DNA from: Embleya sp040629175
GTDB taxonomy: Bacteria; Actinomycetota; Actinomycetes; Streptomycetales; Streptomycetaceae
Assembly: GCF_040629175.1 (NCBI RefSeq)
Contig: NZ_JBEXUX010000049.1
Span: forward strand, 14,354-78,353
Length of the DNA: 64,000 nt
Direction of reading: 5' to 3'
Part shown: piece after piece, positions 42,787 through 51,254 of the stretch
Numbering within the stretch: the first letter of the stretch is position 1
Layout of the letters: each line of letters starts with the position of its first letter
The notes under the pieces: model-generated
Told to the model about the DNA's origin: nothing
The model's database searches: none
What the model saw: the letters and a program-made list of their open reading frames with translations, nothing else
Made by a program: the position numbers and the translations under genes

Positions 42787-43653
42787 ATGTACGACGACCA
42801 GCAAGAACCGACCGAGTCGATTCCGGTGGGGCGGGCGACGGATCTCGGTGCGGCGTTGCTGATGCCCGACATCGACCGGCCCCGCGCGTGGTTGCTCACG
42901 CTCAACGATTCGCCGCAGTCGTACGTGGATCTCGATCAGCCCGCGCACTTGGAATTCGAGTACACGCGGCGCCTCGGCCACGTCGTCGATCTCGTGGCCG
43001 AACCGGGTGCGGCGGTGGCCGTGCTGCACCTGGGCGGCGGCGGATTCACGCTGCCCCGCTACATCGCGGCCACCCGGTCCGGCTCGGTGCAGACCGTCGC
43101 CGAGCTCGACGCCGAACTGGTCGCGTTGGTGCTGGAGCATCTGCCGCTGCCGGCGGACGAGCCGATGGAGATACGCACCGGCGACGCCCGGGCCGAACTC
43201 ACCGAGCGGCCCGACGACTCGGCCGACCTGGTGATCGCCGACGTGTTCGGCGGAGCGCAGGTGCCCGCGCACCTGACCTCGCGGGAGTTCGCCGCCGAGG
43301 TGGCCCGGGTGTTGCGGCCGGGTGGGGTGTACGCGGCCAATATCGCCGACGGGGGCGAACTGGAGTTCGCTCGGGCCCAAGTGGCCACGCTGCGGGCGGT
43401 GTTCCCGGAGGTGGCGTTGATGGCCGAACCGGGTGTGCTGCGCGGCAGGCGCTTCGGCAACCTCGTCGTGGTCGCGTCCGCGGCCGCGCTGCCGGTGTCG
43501 CAGTTGGCCCGGCGTACGGCCGGCGACGAAACTCCGGCCAGGGTGCTCTCCGGCATCGAGGCCCGAGTCTTCTCCCGCGACGTCGCGCCGGTGACCGACG
43601 ACACGGCCACCGCGTCGCCGGCCCCGCCCGGAGGCACGTTCCGCATCGGCTGA
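42787..43653 (+). CDS. Spermidine synthase-like methyltransferase-fold protein
   Basis: The 288 aa protein has the Rossmann-like core of spermidine synthases: AVLHLGGGGFTLPRYIAA (motif I), VAELDAELVALVLEHLPL, EIRTGDARAEL, DLVIADVFGG and LRPGGVYAANIADGG. The aspartate-rich proton-relay loop of true aminopropyltransferases is not obvious, so it may be one of the many actinobacterial homologues of unknown activity. ATG 42787 is used. It is followed by a strong hairpin. Confidence 0.88.
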   Translation: MYDDQQEPTESIPVGRATDLGAALLMPDIDRPRAWLLTLNDSPQSYVDLDQPAHLEFEYTRRLGHVVDLVAEPGAAVAVLHLGGGGFTLPRYIAATRSGSVQTVAELDAELVALVLEHLPLPADEPMEIRTGDARAELTERPDDSADLVIADVFGGAQVPAHLTSREFAAEVARVLRPGGVYAANIADGGELEFARAQVATLRAVFPEVALMAEPGVLRGRRFGNLVVVASAAALPVSQLARRTAGDETPARVLSGIEARVFSRDVAPVTDDTATASPAPPGGTFRIG

Positions 43654-43681
43654 GGGATCGGGCTCGGGCCCGGAAGTCCTG

Positions 43682-43712
43682 TGCCGGGGGTGGCGAGGCG
43701 CCGCCCCCGGCA
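43682..43712. terminator. Strong hairpin between convergent genes
   Basis: TGCCGGGGG (43682-43690) pairs with CCCCCGGCA (43704-43712). Past one T-G wobble, the stem continues inward (GGCG/CGCC), giving a 14 bp stem with a 3 nt loop. It lies between the stops of the spermidine-synthase-like and acyltransferase genes. Confidence 0.7.
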
Positions 43713-43731
43713 ACGCGACGGATGCCGTCGC

Positions 43732-44406
43732 TCAGACCTCCGCCGCCGTCTCGTTGTAGACGCCCGCGTAGTCCTGCCCCGACAACTTCTGGATTGCTTC
43801 CATGATTTCGTCGGTGATCTCGCGCCGGGCCCGGGCCACGTCCTTGCGCTCGTAGTGGTGCGAGAAGTCGAGCGGCTCGCCGAAGCGGATGAGCGCGCGC
43901 GGCGACAACCTCGGGATGTTCGAGCCGATCGGCTGGACCCGGTCCGTGTCGATGATCCCGACCGGGACCACCGGGCACCGCGCGGCCAGCGCGAGCCACG
44001 CGACACCGGTTCTGCCGCGGTAGAGCCGGCCGTCGCGGGAGCGGGTGCCCTCCGGGTAGATCCCGAACGCGTCGCCGCGTTCGAGCACCGAGAGCGCGGT
44101 CTCCAGGGCGGCCTTCGCCGCACTGTGCGCGCCTCGGGGCACGGCGACGGCGCCGATGCCGGTGAAGAACGACTTGCTGACCCGGCCCTTGAGCCCGGGG
44201 CCGTCGAAATACTCGGCCTTCGCGAGGAACGACACCTTGCGCGGCATGACCACGGGGATCGCGACGCTGTCAACGAACGACAGGTGGTTGCTGGCGATGA
44301 TGACCGGGCCGGTCATCGGTACGTTCTCGCGGCCCTCGGTGCGCGGGCGATAGATCGCCTTCGCGGTGGGCGCCACGACGCCATGCATGAACTTGTCGAT
44401 CAGCAC
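43732..44406 (-). CDS. 1-acyl-glycerol-3-phosphate acyltransferase (PlsC-like)
   Basis: This membrane-associated acyltransferase of phospholipid synthesis has, numbering from GTG 44406, the H-x4-D motif as NHLSFVDS (H41, D46), block III FGIYPEGTRS (114-123) and block IV VVPVGI. At 224 aa it is of usual size. The GTG has GGGGG 4 nt upstream; the open frame extends to ATG 44523 with sequence that looks less family-like, and ATG 44388 is also possible. An inverted repeat upstream (44499-44513) resembles one beside the neighbouring TetR gene. Confidence 0.9.
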   Translation of the reverse strand: MLIDKFMHGVVAPTAKAIYRPRTEGRENVPMTGPVIIASNHLSFVDSVAIPVVMPRKVSFLAKAEYFDGPGLKGRVSKSFFTGIGAVAVPRGAHSAAKAALETALSVLERGDAFGIYPEGTRSRDGRLYRGRTGVAWLALAARCPVVPVGIIDTDRVQPIGSNIPRLSPRALIRFGEPLDFSHHYERKDVARARREITDEIMEAIQKLSGQDYAGVYNETAAEV

Positions 44407-44498
44407 GGATCCCCCGTGGGAGTGGGTGAGGTCTGGAAACACGCGCCACCTTATCGAGTCTGCGGCACCCCCCATGACGCGTGTACCCACCTGCACTG

Positions 44499-44513
44499 TT
44501 GACGTGGTGTCAA
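44499..44513. promoter_or_regulatory. Inverted repeat TTGAC-N5-GTCAA upstream of plsC-like gene
   Basis: TTGAC (44499-44503), GTGGT, GTCAA (44509-44513), about 95 bp before the preferred start of the acyltransferase and just past the TetR stop. It shares the TTGAC/GTCAA arms with the site at 45359-45373, but with the arms in the opposite order. Confidence 0.5.
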
Positions 44514-44565
44514 ATGTCGTCACGGCCCCGGTCGTGCCGATCGGTGCCGCCGGGGCCCACCGCCG

Positions 44566-45309
44566 TCACACCCGCCGGGCGAGCGATTCCAGCATCAGGT
44601 CGAGCATGTCCTCGAAGGGACTGCCCGCCATGCCCTCGGCCAGGTGCACGCGGACCGTGCCGATCGCCGGATAGTCGGTCTCGGGAAGCGTGTTGTACGT
44701 CTCCGTCCAGGACCGGTCGTCGGCCGCCCGCACCTCGGGCGCGAGTGCGCTGTAGGACGCCTCCAGGGCCGCGTGCGCGAGCACGGTGTCGATGAACACG
44801 CGGTAGTAGCGGACCGCGTCGACGGGGGAGAAGCCCGCCGACAGCAGCAGACCGACCCCCATCTCCACCGCCCGGAACTCGTTGTGCCGCCGGGTCACCC
44901 GGGACGCCGCGATCGCGGCCACGCGCGGATGGCGCAGATAGCCGTCGCGCACCCGCAGGCCCAGCTCGCGCAGCGACGCCACCCAGTCCGGGCCGGGCCG
45001 GTAGCCCACCAGCGTCTCGCCGATCAGCGAGTCGGCGATCGCGAGCAGCAGGTCGTCGGTGTTGCGGAAATATCGATAGATCGCGGTGGGGTCGCAGCCG
45101 AGCGCGGCGCCGAGCTTGCGCACCGTCAGGGCCTCCGGGCCTTGGTGTCCGATCAGACGTACCGCACAATCGACAATGACATCTTCGGACAAAACCGTCC
45201 CGGACTTGGTCGGCCGGCGCCGGCGACGTTCACCCACCACCCGGTCGACCCGCTTCGCCTCCCCCGGGTCCGCTCGATCCTCCCGGTTCACGACTTCCCT
45301 GCGCTCCAC
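44566..45309 (-). CDS. TetR-family regulator divergent from APC permease
   Basis: The 247 aa regulator has an Arg-rich lead (GERRRRRPTK), a TetR HTH at about 40-90 (VIVDCAVRLIGHQGPEALTVRKLGAALGCDPTAIYRYFRNTDDLL) and a C-terminal TetR_C_1-like domain. GTG 45309 has GGAGGAATT directly before it. It is divergent from the permease/amidohydrolase operon with an inverted repeat between them, and upstream of the plsC-like gene on its own strand. It probably controls uptake and breakdown of an amide compound. Confidence 0.9.
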   Translation of the reverse strand: MERREVVNREDRADPGEAKRVDRVVGERRRRRPTKSGTVLSEDVIVDCAVRLIGHQGPEALTVRKLGAALGCDPTAIYRYFRNTDDLLLAIADSLIGETLVGYRPGPDWVASLRELGLRVRDGYLRHPRVAAIAASRVTRRHNEFRAVEMGVGLLLSAGFSPVDAVRYYRVFIDTVLAHAALEASYSALAPEVRAADDRSWTETYNTLPETDYPAIGTVRVHLAEGMAGSPFEDMLDLMLESLARRV

Positions 45310-45358
45310 AATTCCTCCGCAGCCGGCTCGACGTGCACCGGGTCCGATTCCATCTTAT

Positions 45359-45373
45359 GTCAACACCATTGAC
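45359..45373. promoter_or_regulatory. Inverted repeat GTCAA-N5-TTGAC between TetR and APC genes
   Basis: GTCAA (45359-45363), CACCA, TTGAC (45369-45373) lies in the 132 bp divergent promoter region, 50 bp from the TetR start. Spacing and symmetry suit a TetR dimer. Confidence 0.65.
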
Positions 45374-45441
45374 GTAATTCTGACGCAGGCTGTTTCATCG
45401 GCGTCCACCCCCTGTCAGCTTTAGCCTCCCTGGGAGCGCCG

Positions 45442-46983
45442 ATGTCCACGAACCCGCCCCGGGTCGACCAACCGCCCGAGCTGCGCAAGTCGCTCGGTGT
45501 CGTCGACGGCATCGCGGTAGCCGCGTCCAGTACGGCGGCCACCACCAGCATCGGCGTCGGCATGGGCACGTTGGCCGCCACCGTCGGGTTGGCCACGCCG
45601 GCCATCATCCTGATCGCCTTCCTGCCCATGCTCGGCATCGCCGGAGCGTACGCCCGCCTCAACCGGGTCGAGCCGAACTGCGGCAGCGGCTACGTCTGGG
45701 TCGGCAAGTCGATCGGCCCATACTCCGGCTTCCTCACCGGCTGGGTCGCGCTCGCCGGATCGATCATCTTCCTCGCGTACACCAGCGCGATCACCGGCTC
45801 GGTGATGCTCCAGTTCGCCAACAAGGCCGGTTGGCACGAGTTTGCCGGGCTGGCCCTGGATCCGAACTCGACCAAGCTCAGCACCGTCCTGGGCCTGGTG
45901 GTTCTGGTCGTGGTCACCGTGCTCGCGATCACCGGCGTGCACCAGGCCACCCGGTTGCAGACCTTCCTGCTCGTCTTCGAGTACTCGGTGCTGCTGATCT
46001 TCTGCATCTGGGCGATCGCCTCCGGCGAGCAGCCGTTCTCCTTCTCCTGGTTCAACCCCTTCGAAATCGACTCGGCCTCGGACTTCGCCCAGGGCCTGGT
46101 GCTCGCGGTGTTCTTCTTCTGGGGCTGGGACGCGGCGTTCAGCGTCACCGAGGAGACCAAGAATCCCGGGGACTCGGCCCGCGGCGGCCTGATCGCGCTG
46201 TTCGTGATGCTCGGCATGTTCCTGCTCGGCGCGATCGCCTTCCAGCGCGTGATGACCGTCCCGGAGCTGGCCGAGAACGGTCCGCAGGGTCTGACCTTCC
46301 TGGGCGCGCACCTGGCCGCCGACCCGTGGGCGAGCCTGCCGCTGCTCGCGCTGATCTTCTCCGCGGTCGCCTCCCTCCAGTCCGGCGTCATTCCCACCGC
46401 GCGCGGCATGCTGGCGATGGGCCGCGACCAGACGCTCGGCAAGGTGTGGACCCGGATCCACCCGACCTTCGGATCGCCCGCGATCGGCACGATTTTGATC
46501 ATGGCGATCGCCGCCGGCACCGCCGTCCTGGCGATCGGCATCCCCAAGCTCAACGACATGATCCTGGCCGCGGTCAACTCGATCGGCCTGATCGTGGCGT
46601 TCTACTACGGCCTCACCGCGATCGCCTGCGCCGTGCGCTTCTGGCCGACGCTGCGCACCGACCGCACCGAGGGCGTGCGCGCCGTGATCATCCCCGGGCT
46701 GAGCGGACTGGCGCTGCTGGGCGTCGGCGCCTACCTCGCCTACGACTACCTGACCATGAGCGACAGCTTCGAACTCAGCCCCGACAACGGCTGGTTCATG
46801 TTCTCCGTGCCGCTGGTGGTGATCCTCAGCGGCCTGGGGTTCGCCGTCTACGCCAAGTACGTGCGCAAGTCGGCCTACTTCGAGACCGGGCGGGGCACCG
46901 ACGGCGACTCGATCGAGTTGCCGATGGACCGCTACAACGACGCCGCCGATTTCGACGCCTTCAAGTCCAAGGGAATGGTATGA
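45442..46983 (+). CDS. APC-family amino acid/amine permease
   Basis: A 513 aa, about 12-helix transporter. The APC signature GIAVAASSTAATTSIGVGMGTLAAT is in helix 1, ARLNRVEPNCGSGYVWVGKSIGPYSGFLTGW follows helix 2, and WDAAFSVTEETKNPGDSARGG lies in helix 6, all as in the AAT/YfnA branch. ATG 45442 follows GGGAG. Its stop overlaps the amidohydrolase ATG by 4 nt, so uptake and hydrolysis are translationally coupled. The likely substrate is an amine, amino acid or N-acyl amine. Confidence 0.94.
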   Translation: MSTNPPRVDQPPELRKSLGVVDGIAVAASSTAATTSIGVGMGTLAATVGLATPAIILIAFLPMLGIAGAYARLNRVEPNCGSGYVWVGKSIGPYSGFLTGWVALAGSIIFLAYTSAITGSVMLQFANKAGWHEFAGLALDPNSTKLSTVLGLVVLVVVTVLAITGVHQATRLQTFLLVFEYSVLLIFCIWAIASGEQPFSFSWFNPFEIDSASDFAQGLVLAVFFFWGWDAAFSVTEETKNPGDSARGGLIALFVMLGMFLLGAIAFQRVMTVPELAENGPQGLTFLGAHLAADPWASLPLLALIFSAVASLQSGVIPTARGMLAMGRDQTLGKVWTRIHPTFGSPAIGTILIMAIAAGTAVLAIGIPKLNDMILAAVNSIGLIVAFYYGLTAIACAVRFWPTLRTDRTEGVRAVIIPGLSGLALLGVGAYLAYDYLTMSDSFELSPDNGWFMFSVPLVVILSGLGFAVYAKYVRKSAYFETGRGTDGDSIELPMDRYNDAADFDAFKSKGMV

Positions 46984-48644
46984 GCAAGATCGAGCAGACG
47001 ACCTCCGCCGGCGCGGTGGCCGCCGACGTCGTCTTCACCGGCGGCCCGGTCCACACGGTCGACGCGGCGCGCAGCCGGGCGAGCTCGGTGGCCGTGCGCG
47101 ACGGGCGAATCGTCGCGGTCGGGCACGACGAGGTGCGCGAGCTGATCGGCGATCGCACCGAGGTGGTCGATCTCGCGGGCAAGCTGCTGATCCCGGGCTT
47201 CCAGGACGCGCACGTGCACCCGGTGGGTGGCGGCATCGAAATGGGCCAGTGCGACCTGTCCGAGCACGAGACGGTCGCCGAGTATCGCGAGACGGTGCGG
47301 GCCTACGCCGACGCCAACCCGGACCTGGAGTGGATCACCGGCGGCGGCTGGTCGATGGAGGCGTTCCCGGGCGGCCTGCCGCACCGGTCGATGCTCGACG
47401 ACCTGGTTCCGGACCGCCCGGTGTTCCTGCCCAACCGGGACCACCACGGCGCGTGGGCCAACAGCGTGGCGCTGCGGCTGGCGGGCATCACCCGGGACAC
47501 CCCGGACCCGGCCGACGGTCGGATCGAACGCGACTCGGACGGCGAGCCGACCGGTGTGCTCCAGGAGGGCGCGGCCGACCTGGTCGGTCGGCTGCTGCCC
47601 GCGCTCACCGCCGAGGACCAGGTGGCCGGCCTGCTCCGGGCCCAGCGGTTGTTGCACTCGCTGGGCATCACCGCGTGGCAGGACGCGCTGCTCGGCGCGC
47701 ACGCGAATGTCAGCGACGCGAGCTCCGCGTATCTGACGGCGGTGGACCGCGGCCTGCTGACCGCACGGGTGGTCGGCTCGTTGTGGTGGCAGCGCGACCG
47801 CGGGATCGAGCAGATCGAGGAACTGCGGGCGCGCCGCGCCGCGGGCACCCGGGGACGCCTGTCCTGCACGACCGTCAAGATCATGCAGGACGGGATCGCG
47901 GAGAACTTCACCGCCGCGATGCTCAGCCCGTATCTGACGTCGTGCGGATGCGCCTCCGACAACAGCGGGATCAGCTTCATCGAGCCGGCCGCGTTGCAGC
48001 GCTACGTCACGGCGCTCGACGCGCACGACTTCCAGGTGCACTTCCACGCGTTGGGCGACCGCGCGGTCCGCGAGGCGCTGGACGCGGTGGCCGCGATGCG
48101 CGCGACGAACGGGTGGAAGGACACCCGGCCGCACCTGGCCCACCTCCAGGTGGTGCACCCGGACGACCTCGGCCGGTTCCGCGAACTCGGCGCGAGCGCG
48201 AACATCCAGGCGCTGTGGGCCGCGCACGAGCCGCAGATGGACACGTTGACCATCCCGTTCCTGGGTGCGGAGCGGGCCGCGTGGCAGTACCCGTTCGGCG
48301 CGCTCGCGCGCAGCGGTGCGACGCTGGTCGCGGGCAGCGACTGGCCGGTGTCCAGCCCGGACCCGATCCAGGGCATCCACGTGGCGGTGAACCGGAAGCT
48401 GTACGGGTCGGACTCGCCGGCCTTCTTCCCGGAGCAACGGCTCGACCTGCACACCGCGCTCGCGGCGTACACGGCGGGCACCGCGTACGTGAACCACCTG
48501 GACGACACCGGCAGCATCGTGGTGGGCAAGCAGGCGGACCTCGCCGTGCTCGACCGCGACCCGTTCGCGGCACCGGAGAGCGAGATCGGCGCGACGCGCG
48601 TGCTGGAGACGTTCGTGGGCGGGGAGCGGGTGTTCGGGGCCTAG
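46980..48644 (+). CDS. YtcJ-like amidohydrolase
   Basis: A 554 aa metal-dependent hydrolase of the amidohydrolase_3 group (related to N-substituted formamide deformylase and YtcJ). The HxH motif is in FQDAHVHPVGGG, the carboxylated-lysine region is VKIMQDGIAEN, later histidines are in FQVHFHALGDRAV and HLAHLQVVHPDD, and the last Asp is in VAGSDWPVSSPDP. It starts as ATG 46980 inside the permease stop. There is no signal peptide, so the imported compound is cleaved in the cytoplasm. Confidence 0.93.
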   Translation: MSKIEQTTSAGAVAADVVFTGGPVHTVDAARSRASSVAVRDGRIVAVGHDEVRELIGDRTEVVDLAGKLLIPGFQDAHVHPVGGGIEMGQCDLSEHETVAEYRETVRAYADANPDLEWITGGGWSMEAFPGGLPHRSMLDDLVPDRPVFLPNRDHHGAWANSVALRLAGITRDTPDPADGRIERDSDGEPTGVLQEGAADLVGRLLPALTAEDQVAGLLRAQRLLHSLGITAWQDALLGAHANVSDASSAYLTAVDRGLLTARVVGSLWWQRDRGIEQIEELRARRAAGTRGRLSCTTVKIMQDGIAENFTAAMLSPYLTSCGCASDNSGISFIEPAALQRYVTALDAHDFQVHFHALGDRAVREALDAVAAMRATNGWKDTRPHLAHLQVVHPDDLGRFRELGASANIQALWAAHEPQMDTLTIPFLGAERAAWQYPFGALARSGATLVAGSDWPVSSPDPIQGIHVAVNRKLYGSDSPAFFPEQRLDLHTALAAYTAGTAYVNHLDDTGSIVVGKQADLAVLDRDPFAAPESEIGATRVLETFVGGERVFGA

Positions 48645-48762
48645 GCCCGGTCCGGACGGATCGTCGGCGCGCCTGTGGCGTCGCGGACGAGGTCGGCGAT
48701 CCGTTCGTGGTCCGGTGGGTCGGTGGGCGGTTGCCGGCCGGGGACGGCCGAGCCGGCGTCGG

Positions 48763-49617
48763 TCAGCCGCCGACCGTGTGTGCCCGGGCCACGGTGAGGC
48801 TGTCCTCGTAGACGTGGTAACGGCTGATCAGGCCCGCCTCGACGGTGACGTGCAGCGCGCACCGCGCTCGGTAGGGCGTGCCGGTGGAGGCGGCCGTACG
48901 CCGGATCTCGGTCGACAGGACCGCCTCGGGCCCGTCGACCAGAATCCGCAGACCGGGTCCGACGACCGGGTCGCCGGCCTGCTCCGGCGGCTCGTCGGTG
49001 TGCGCGGCGGCCAGTTCGCGAAAATGCGCGGCAACGTCGGCGCGGGTCGAACGCGACCGGATCCACGGCGTGGACGGGTGACCCTCGGCCGGCCAGTCGA
49101 GCACCCAGTCCACGTGCTCGGCGAACAGTTCGGCGATGCGATCCGGGTCGCCCGACGCGACGCGGCGGACGAACTCGCCGACGACGGCGTCCGTACCGGG
49201 CCCGAGGTCGGTGGGCAGGGTGAACTGGTGGTCGTGCCGGATCCGGCCGTCGGGTGCCAGATGCACGACCACCCGCCCGGTCCACGCCACATCGCCGCCG
49301 GCCGCCGGGACCATGTAGGTCGTGAAGGTGATCGCGCCGTTGTGGCCGACCGCGTCCCCGGCCGAGCGGAACACGAACCCGCCCTTGTCGACCAGTTGTT
49401 CGTAGGTATCGGTGACACGGGCCAACAGCGCGTCGTGCCCGACGTGCCGTCCGGACTCGATGGTCTCGATCCCGTCCGGCGTCCACAGCGCCTCGATGGC
49501 GGCGCGGCGGGCGCTCGGGTCCGGCTGGTGCCACACGGCCAGGTAGCGGTCCGCGAACGCGTCGAGGTCGACGGGGGTGGCAGGGGCGGTTTCGTCGGTG
49601 GTGTGGATGGTGTTCAT
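48763..49617 (-). CDS. Tandem NTF2/SnoaL-like protein
   Basis: The 284 aa protein is two cone-fold NTF2-like domains in a row: residues about 10-140 (LDAFADRYLAVWHQPDPSARRAAIEALWTPD; GAITFTTYMV) and about 145-280 (VGEFVRRVASGDPDRIAELFAEHVDWVLDWPA; YHVYEDSLTVARA). Each half has the SnoaL start helix and the W at the first strand. ATG 49617 is chosen because longer readings run into the operator at 49638-49660. Divergent from a WYL regulator, probably its controller. Confidence 0.88.
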   Translation of the reverse strand: MNTIHTTDETAPATPVDLDAFADRYLAVWHQPDPSARRAAIEALWTPDGIETIESGRHVGHDALLARVTDTYEQLVDKGGFVFRSAGDAVGHNGAITFTTYMVPAAGGDVAWTGRVVVHLAPDGRIRHDHQFTLPTDLGPGTDAVVGEFVRRVASGDPDRIAELFAEHVDWVLDWPAEGHPSTPWIRSRSTRADVAAHFRELAAAHTDEPPEQAGDPVVGPGLRILVDGPEAVLSTEIRRTAASTGTPYRARCALHVTVEAGLISRYHVYEDSLTVARAHTVGG

Positions 49618-49637
49618 GGGCGGAAGGTAGACGCGCT

Positions 49638-49660
49638 CCACTGACACGTTGTGTCAGTGG
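49638..49660. promoter_or_regulatory. Perfect 10 bp-armed palindrome between NTF2 and WYL genes
   Basis: Arms CCACTGACAC (49638-49647) and GTGTCAGTGG (49651-49660) are exact complements around GTT. It fills the middle of a 62 bp divergent promoter region and is the longest simple operator in the window. Confidence 0.85.
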
Positions 49661-49679
49661 ATTCGGGCAGACTTCCCGG

Positions 49680-50705
49680 ATGCGGGCGAGTCGGCTGGTG
49701 TCCATCCTGTTGTTGTTGCAGACCCGGGGGCGGGTCACCGCCCGGGAGATCGCCGACACGCTGGAGGTCTCGATCCGGACCGTCTACCGGGACATGGAGT
49801 CGTTGAGCGCGGCCGGCGTGCCGCTGTACGCGGATCCGGGCCATCGCGGCGGCTATGAACTGCTCGACGGATTCCGCACTCGGCTGACCGGACTCACCAC
49901 CGGCGAGGCCGAGTCGTTGTTCCTCACCGGCCTGCCGACCGCCGCCGCCGATCTGGGCCTGGGATCGGTGGTGACCGCCGCGCAGCTCAAGCTGATGGCC
50001 GCGCTTCCGCCCGAACTGCGGGACCGCGCCGGGCGGATCGCCGAGTGCTTCCACCTCGACGCGCCCTCCTGGTACGGCGCCGAGGACCACACGCCCCACC
50101 TGGCCGAGGTCGCCGACGCGGTGTGGAACCGGCGCCGGACGCGCATCCGCTACCTCCGCTGGGCCGAGCCACACGAGAACACCCGGGTGGTGGACCCGTA
50201 CGGCGTGGTGCTCAAGGCGGGCGCCTGGTATCTCGTCGCGGGGCACGCGGAGGCGGAGGGTGTCGGGGACCGGGCGCGGATCCGTACCTATCGGGTGTCG
50301 CGGATCCTGGATGCGCAGTCCCTCGCGGAGACATTCGAGCGACCGGCCGGGTTCGCGTTGGCGACCTACTGGGAGGACTACCTCGATCGGTTCGACGACC
50401 GCCGGCTCCGCGCGTCGGCGACCGTGCGGGTGTCGCCGGTCGGGATGCGGCGGCTGGTGGAGGCACTGGAGCCGGTCCTGGTACGCGCGGCCCACGCGAG
50501 CGCGACCCGCCCCGACGTCGACGGCCGGGTCGAGGTGGTCCTGCCGATCGAGTCGGTCGACTCGGCGATCACCACCCTCCTGCCGTTCGGCGGCGAGGTG
50601 GAGGTGCTGGGGCCACCGGAACTGCGGGCCGGGATGCGGGCGGCGGCGGTCGCGTTGGCGCGGGTGTACGGGTGCGCCGATACCGACGCCGACAGGTATG
50701 GGTGA
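49680..50705 (+). CDS. WYL-domain transcriptional regulator
   Basis: This 341 aa HTH-WYL protein starts RLVSILLLLQTRGRVTAREIADTLEVSIRTVYRDMESLS, then has the WYL domain (VDPYGVVLKAGAWYLVAGH) and WCX C terminus. It is very like the regulator at 9440-10405 in the HTH part, indicating paralogues. ATG 49680 follows the perfect palindrome at 49638-49660. It probably represses itself and the divergent tandem NTF2 gene. Confidence 0.93.
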   Translation: MRASRLVSILLLLQTRGRVTAREIADTLEVSIRTVYRDMESLSAAGVPLYADPGHRGGYELLDGFRTRLTGLTTGEAESLFLTGLPTAAADLGLGSVVTAAQLKLMAALPPELRDRAGRIAECFHLDAPSWYGAEDHTPHLAEVADAVWNRRRTRIRYLRWAEPHENTRVVDPYGVVLKAGAWYLVAGHAEAEGVGDRARIRTYRVSRILDAQSLAETFERPAGFALATYWEDYLDRFDDRRLRASATVRVSPVGMRRLVEALEPVLVRAAHASATRPDVDGRVEVVLPIESVDSAITTLLPFGGEVEVLGPPELRAGMRAAAVALARVYGCADTDADRYG

Positions 50706-51254
50706 TGTTCGGGCCATTTGCGCGGATCTCGGGCCGGAAGCGGCCGGATACCAACCGGATGGTGGACTTCCGGATATTGCATTCTTTGCCGTAGCTATAC
50801 CGATCCCGGCGCCCGGGCGCCGGTTCGACGTGCACAATCAAGCCTTTGCCGATGGATCATGAAGGACGACGACCCCGATCGGGCCGTCGTTCGGCATGCT
50901 CTCTTCGTGCCCGTGGCATGACCATCCCGTACGCAACCGACACGTTGGCGAAGCGGGTTGTTGCCCCGAGCACAACCCGGAGTCGCGGACGGCGAGGCCG
51001 GATCGTAGGGTCGCGTGCAACGCGGAGGCCGAGGGATCGGGTGGAACGAGGGATCACCGGATCGCGTGGTTGGACACCCGGGTGATCAAATGTCCGAGTG
51101 ACTCTGCGGGGCGCACGTCCGATCCGCCCGCGTCCCGCAGTTGGCCCGAAGGTAGGGCCGGGCCAGGGCCCGTCCATCCCGATCCCGCCGCGTCGCGCCC
51201 GGCGGGATCGGGGGACGGGCTCCGGTGCGTCCGGCCTCCCCGGATCGACATCGG
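50706..51254. other. Intergenic region between convergent WYL and GNAT genes
   Basis: This 549 bp holds no convincing gene. It has an 18 bp perfect palindrome at 50806-50823 (CCGGCGCCC/GGGCGCCGG), an AT-richer patch at 50770-50800 that could be a promoter, and a long bulged stem at 51168-51220 (listed). A 20-codon frame from 50861 (MKDDDPDRAV) has no ribosome site. Confidence 0.5.
51168..51220. terminator. Long bulged stem-loop past the GNAT stop
   Basis: Outer arms GCCCGTCC/GGACGGGC (8 bp) and inner arms CCCGATCCCGCC/GGCGGGATCGGG (12 bp) pair perfectly, interrupted only by an AT bulge, around an 11 nt loop. It lies 35 bp downstream of the minus-strand GNAT stop. Confidence 0.75.

Noticed and set aside
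41853..43805. 650-codon plus-strand frame over the MBL and spermidine-synthase-like genes
   Set aside because: It is antisense to the MBL gene and out of frame with the spermidine-synthase-like gene, and shows no domain.
48636..48652. Second CCTAGG-centred palindrome at a stop codon, like the one at 34881-34906
   Set aside because: The symmetric core is short here and follows from a GCC-TAG-GCC context, so it is probably coincidence.
50861..50923. 20-codon frame starting MKDDDPDRAV
   Set aside because: No ribosome binding site and no support beyond chance.
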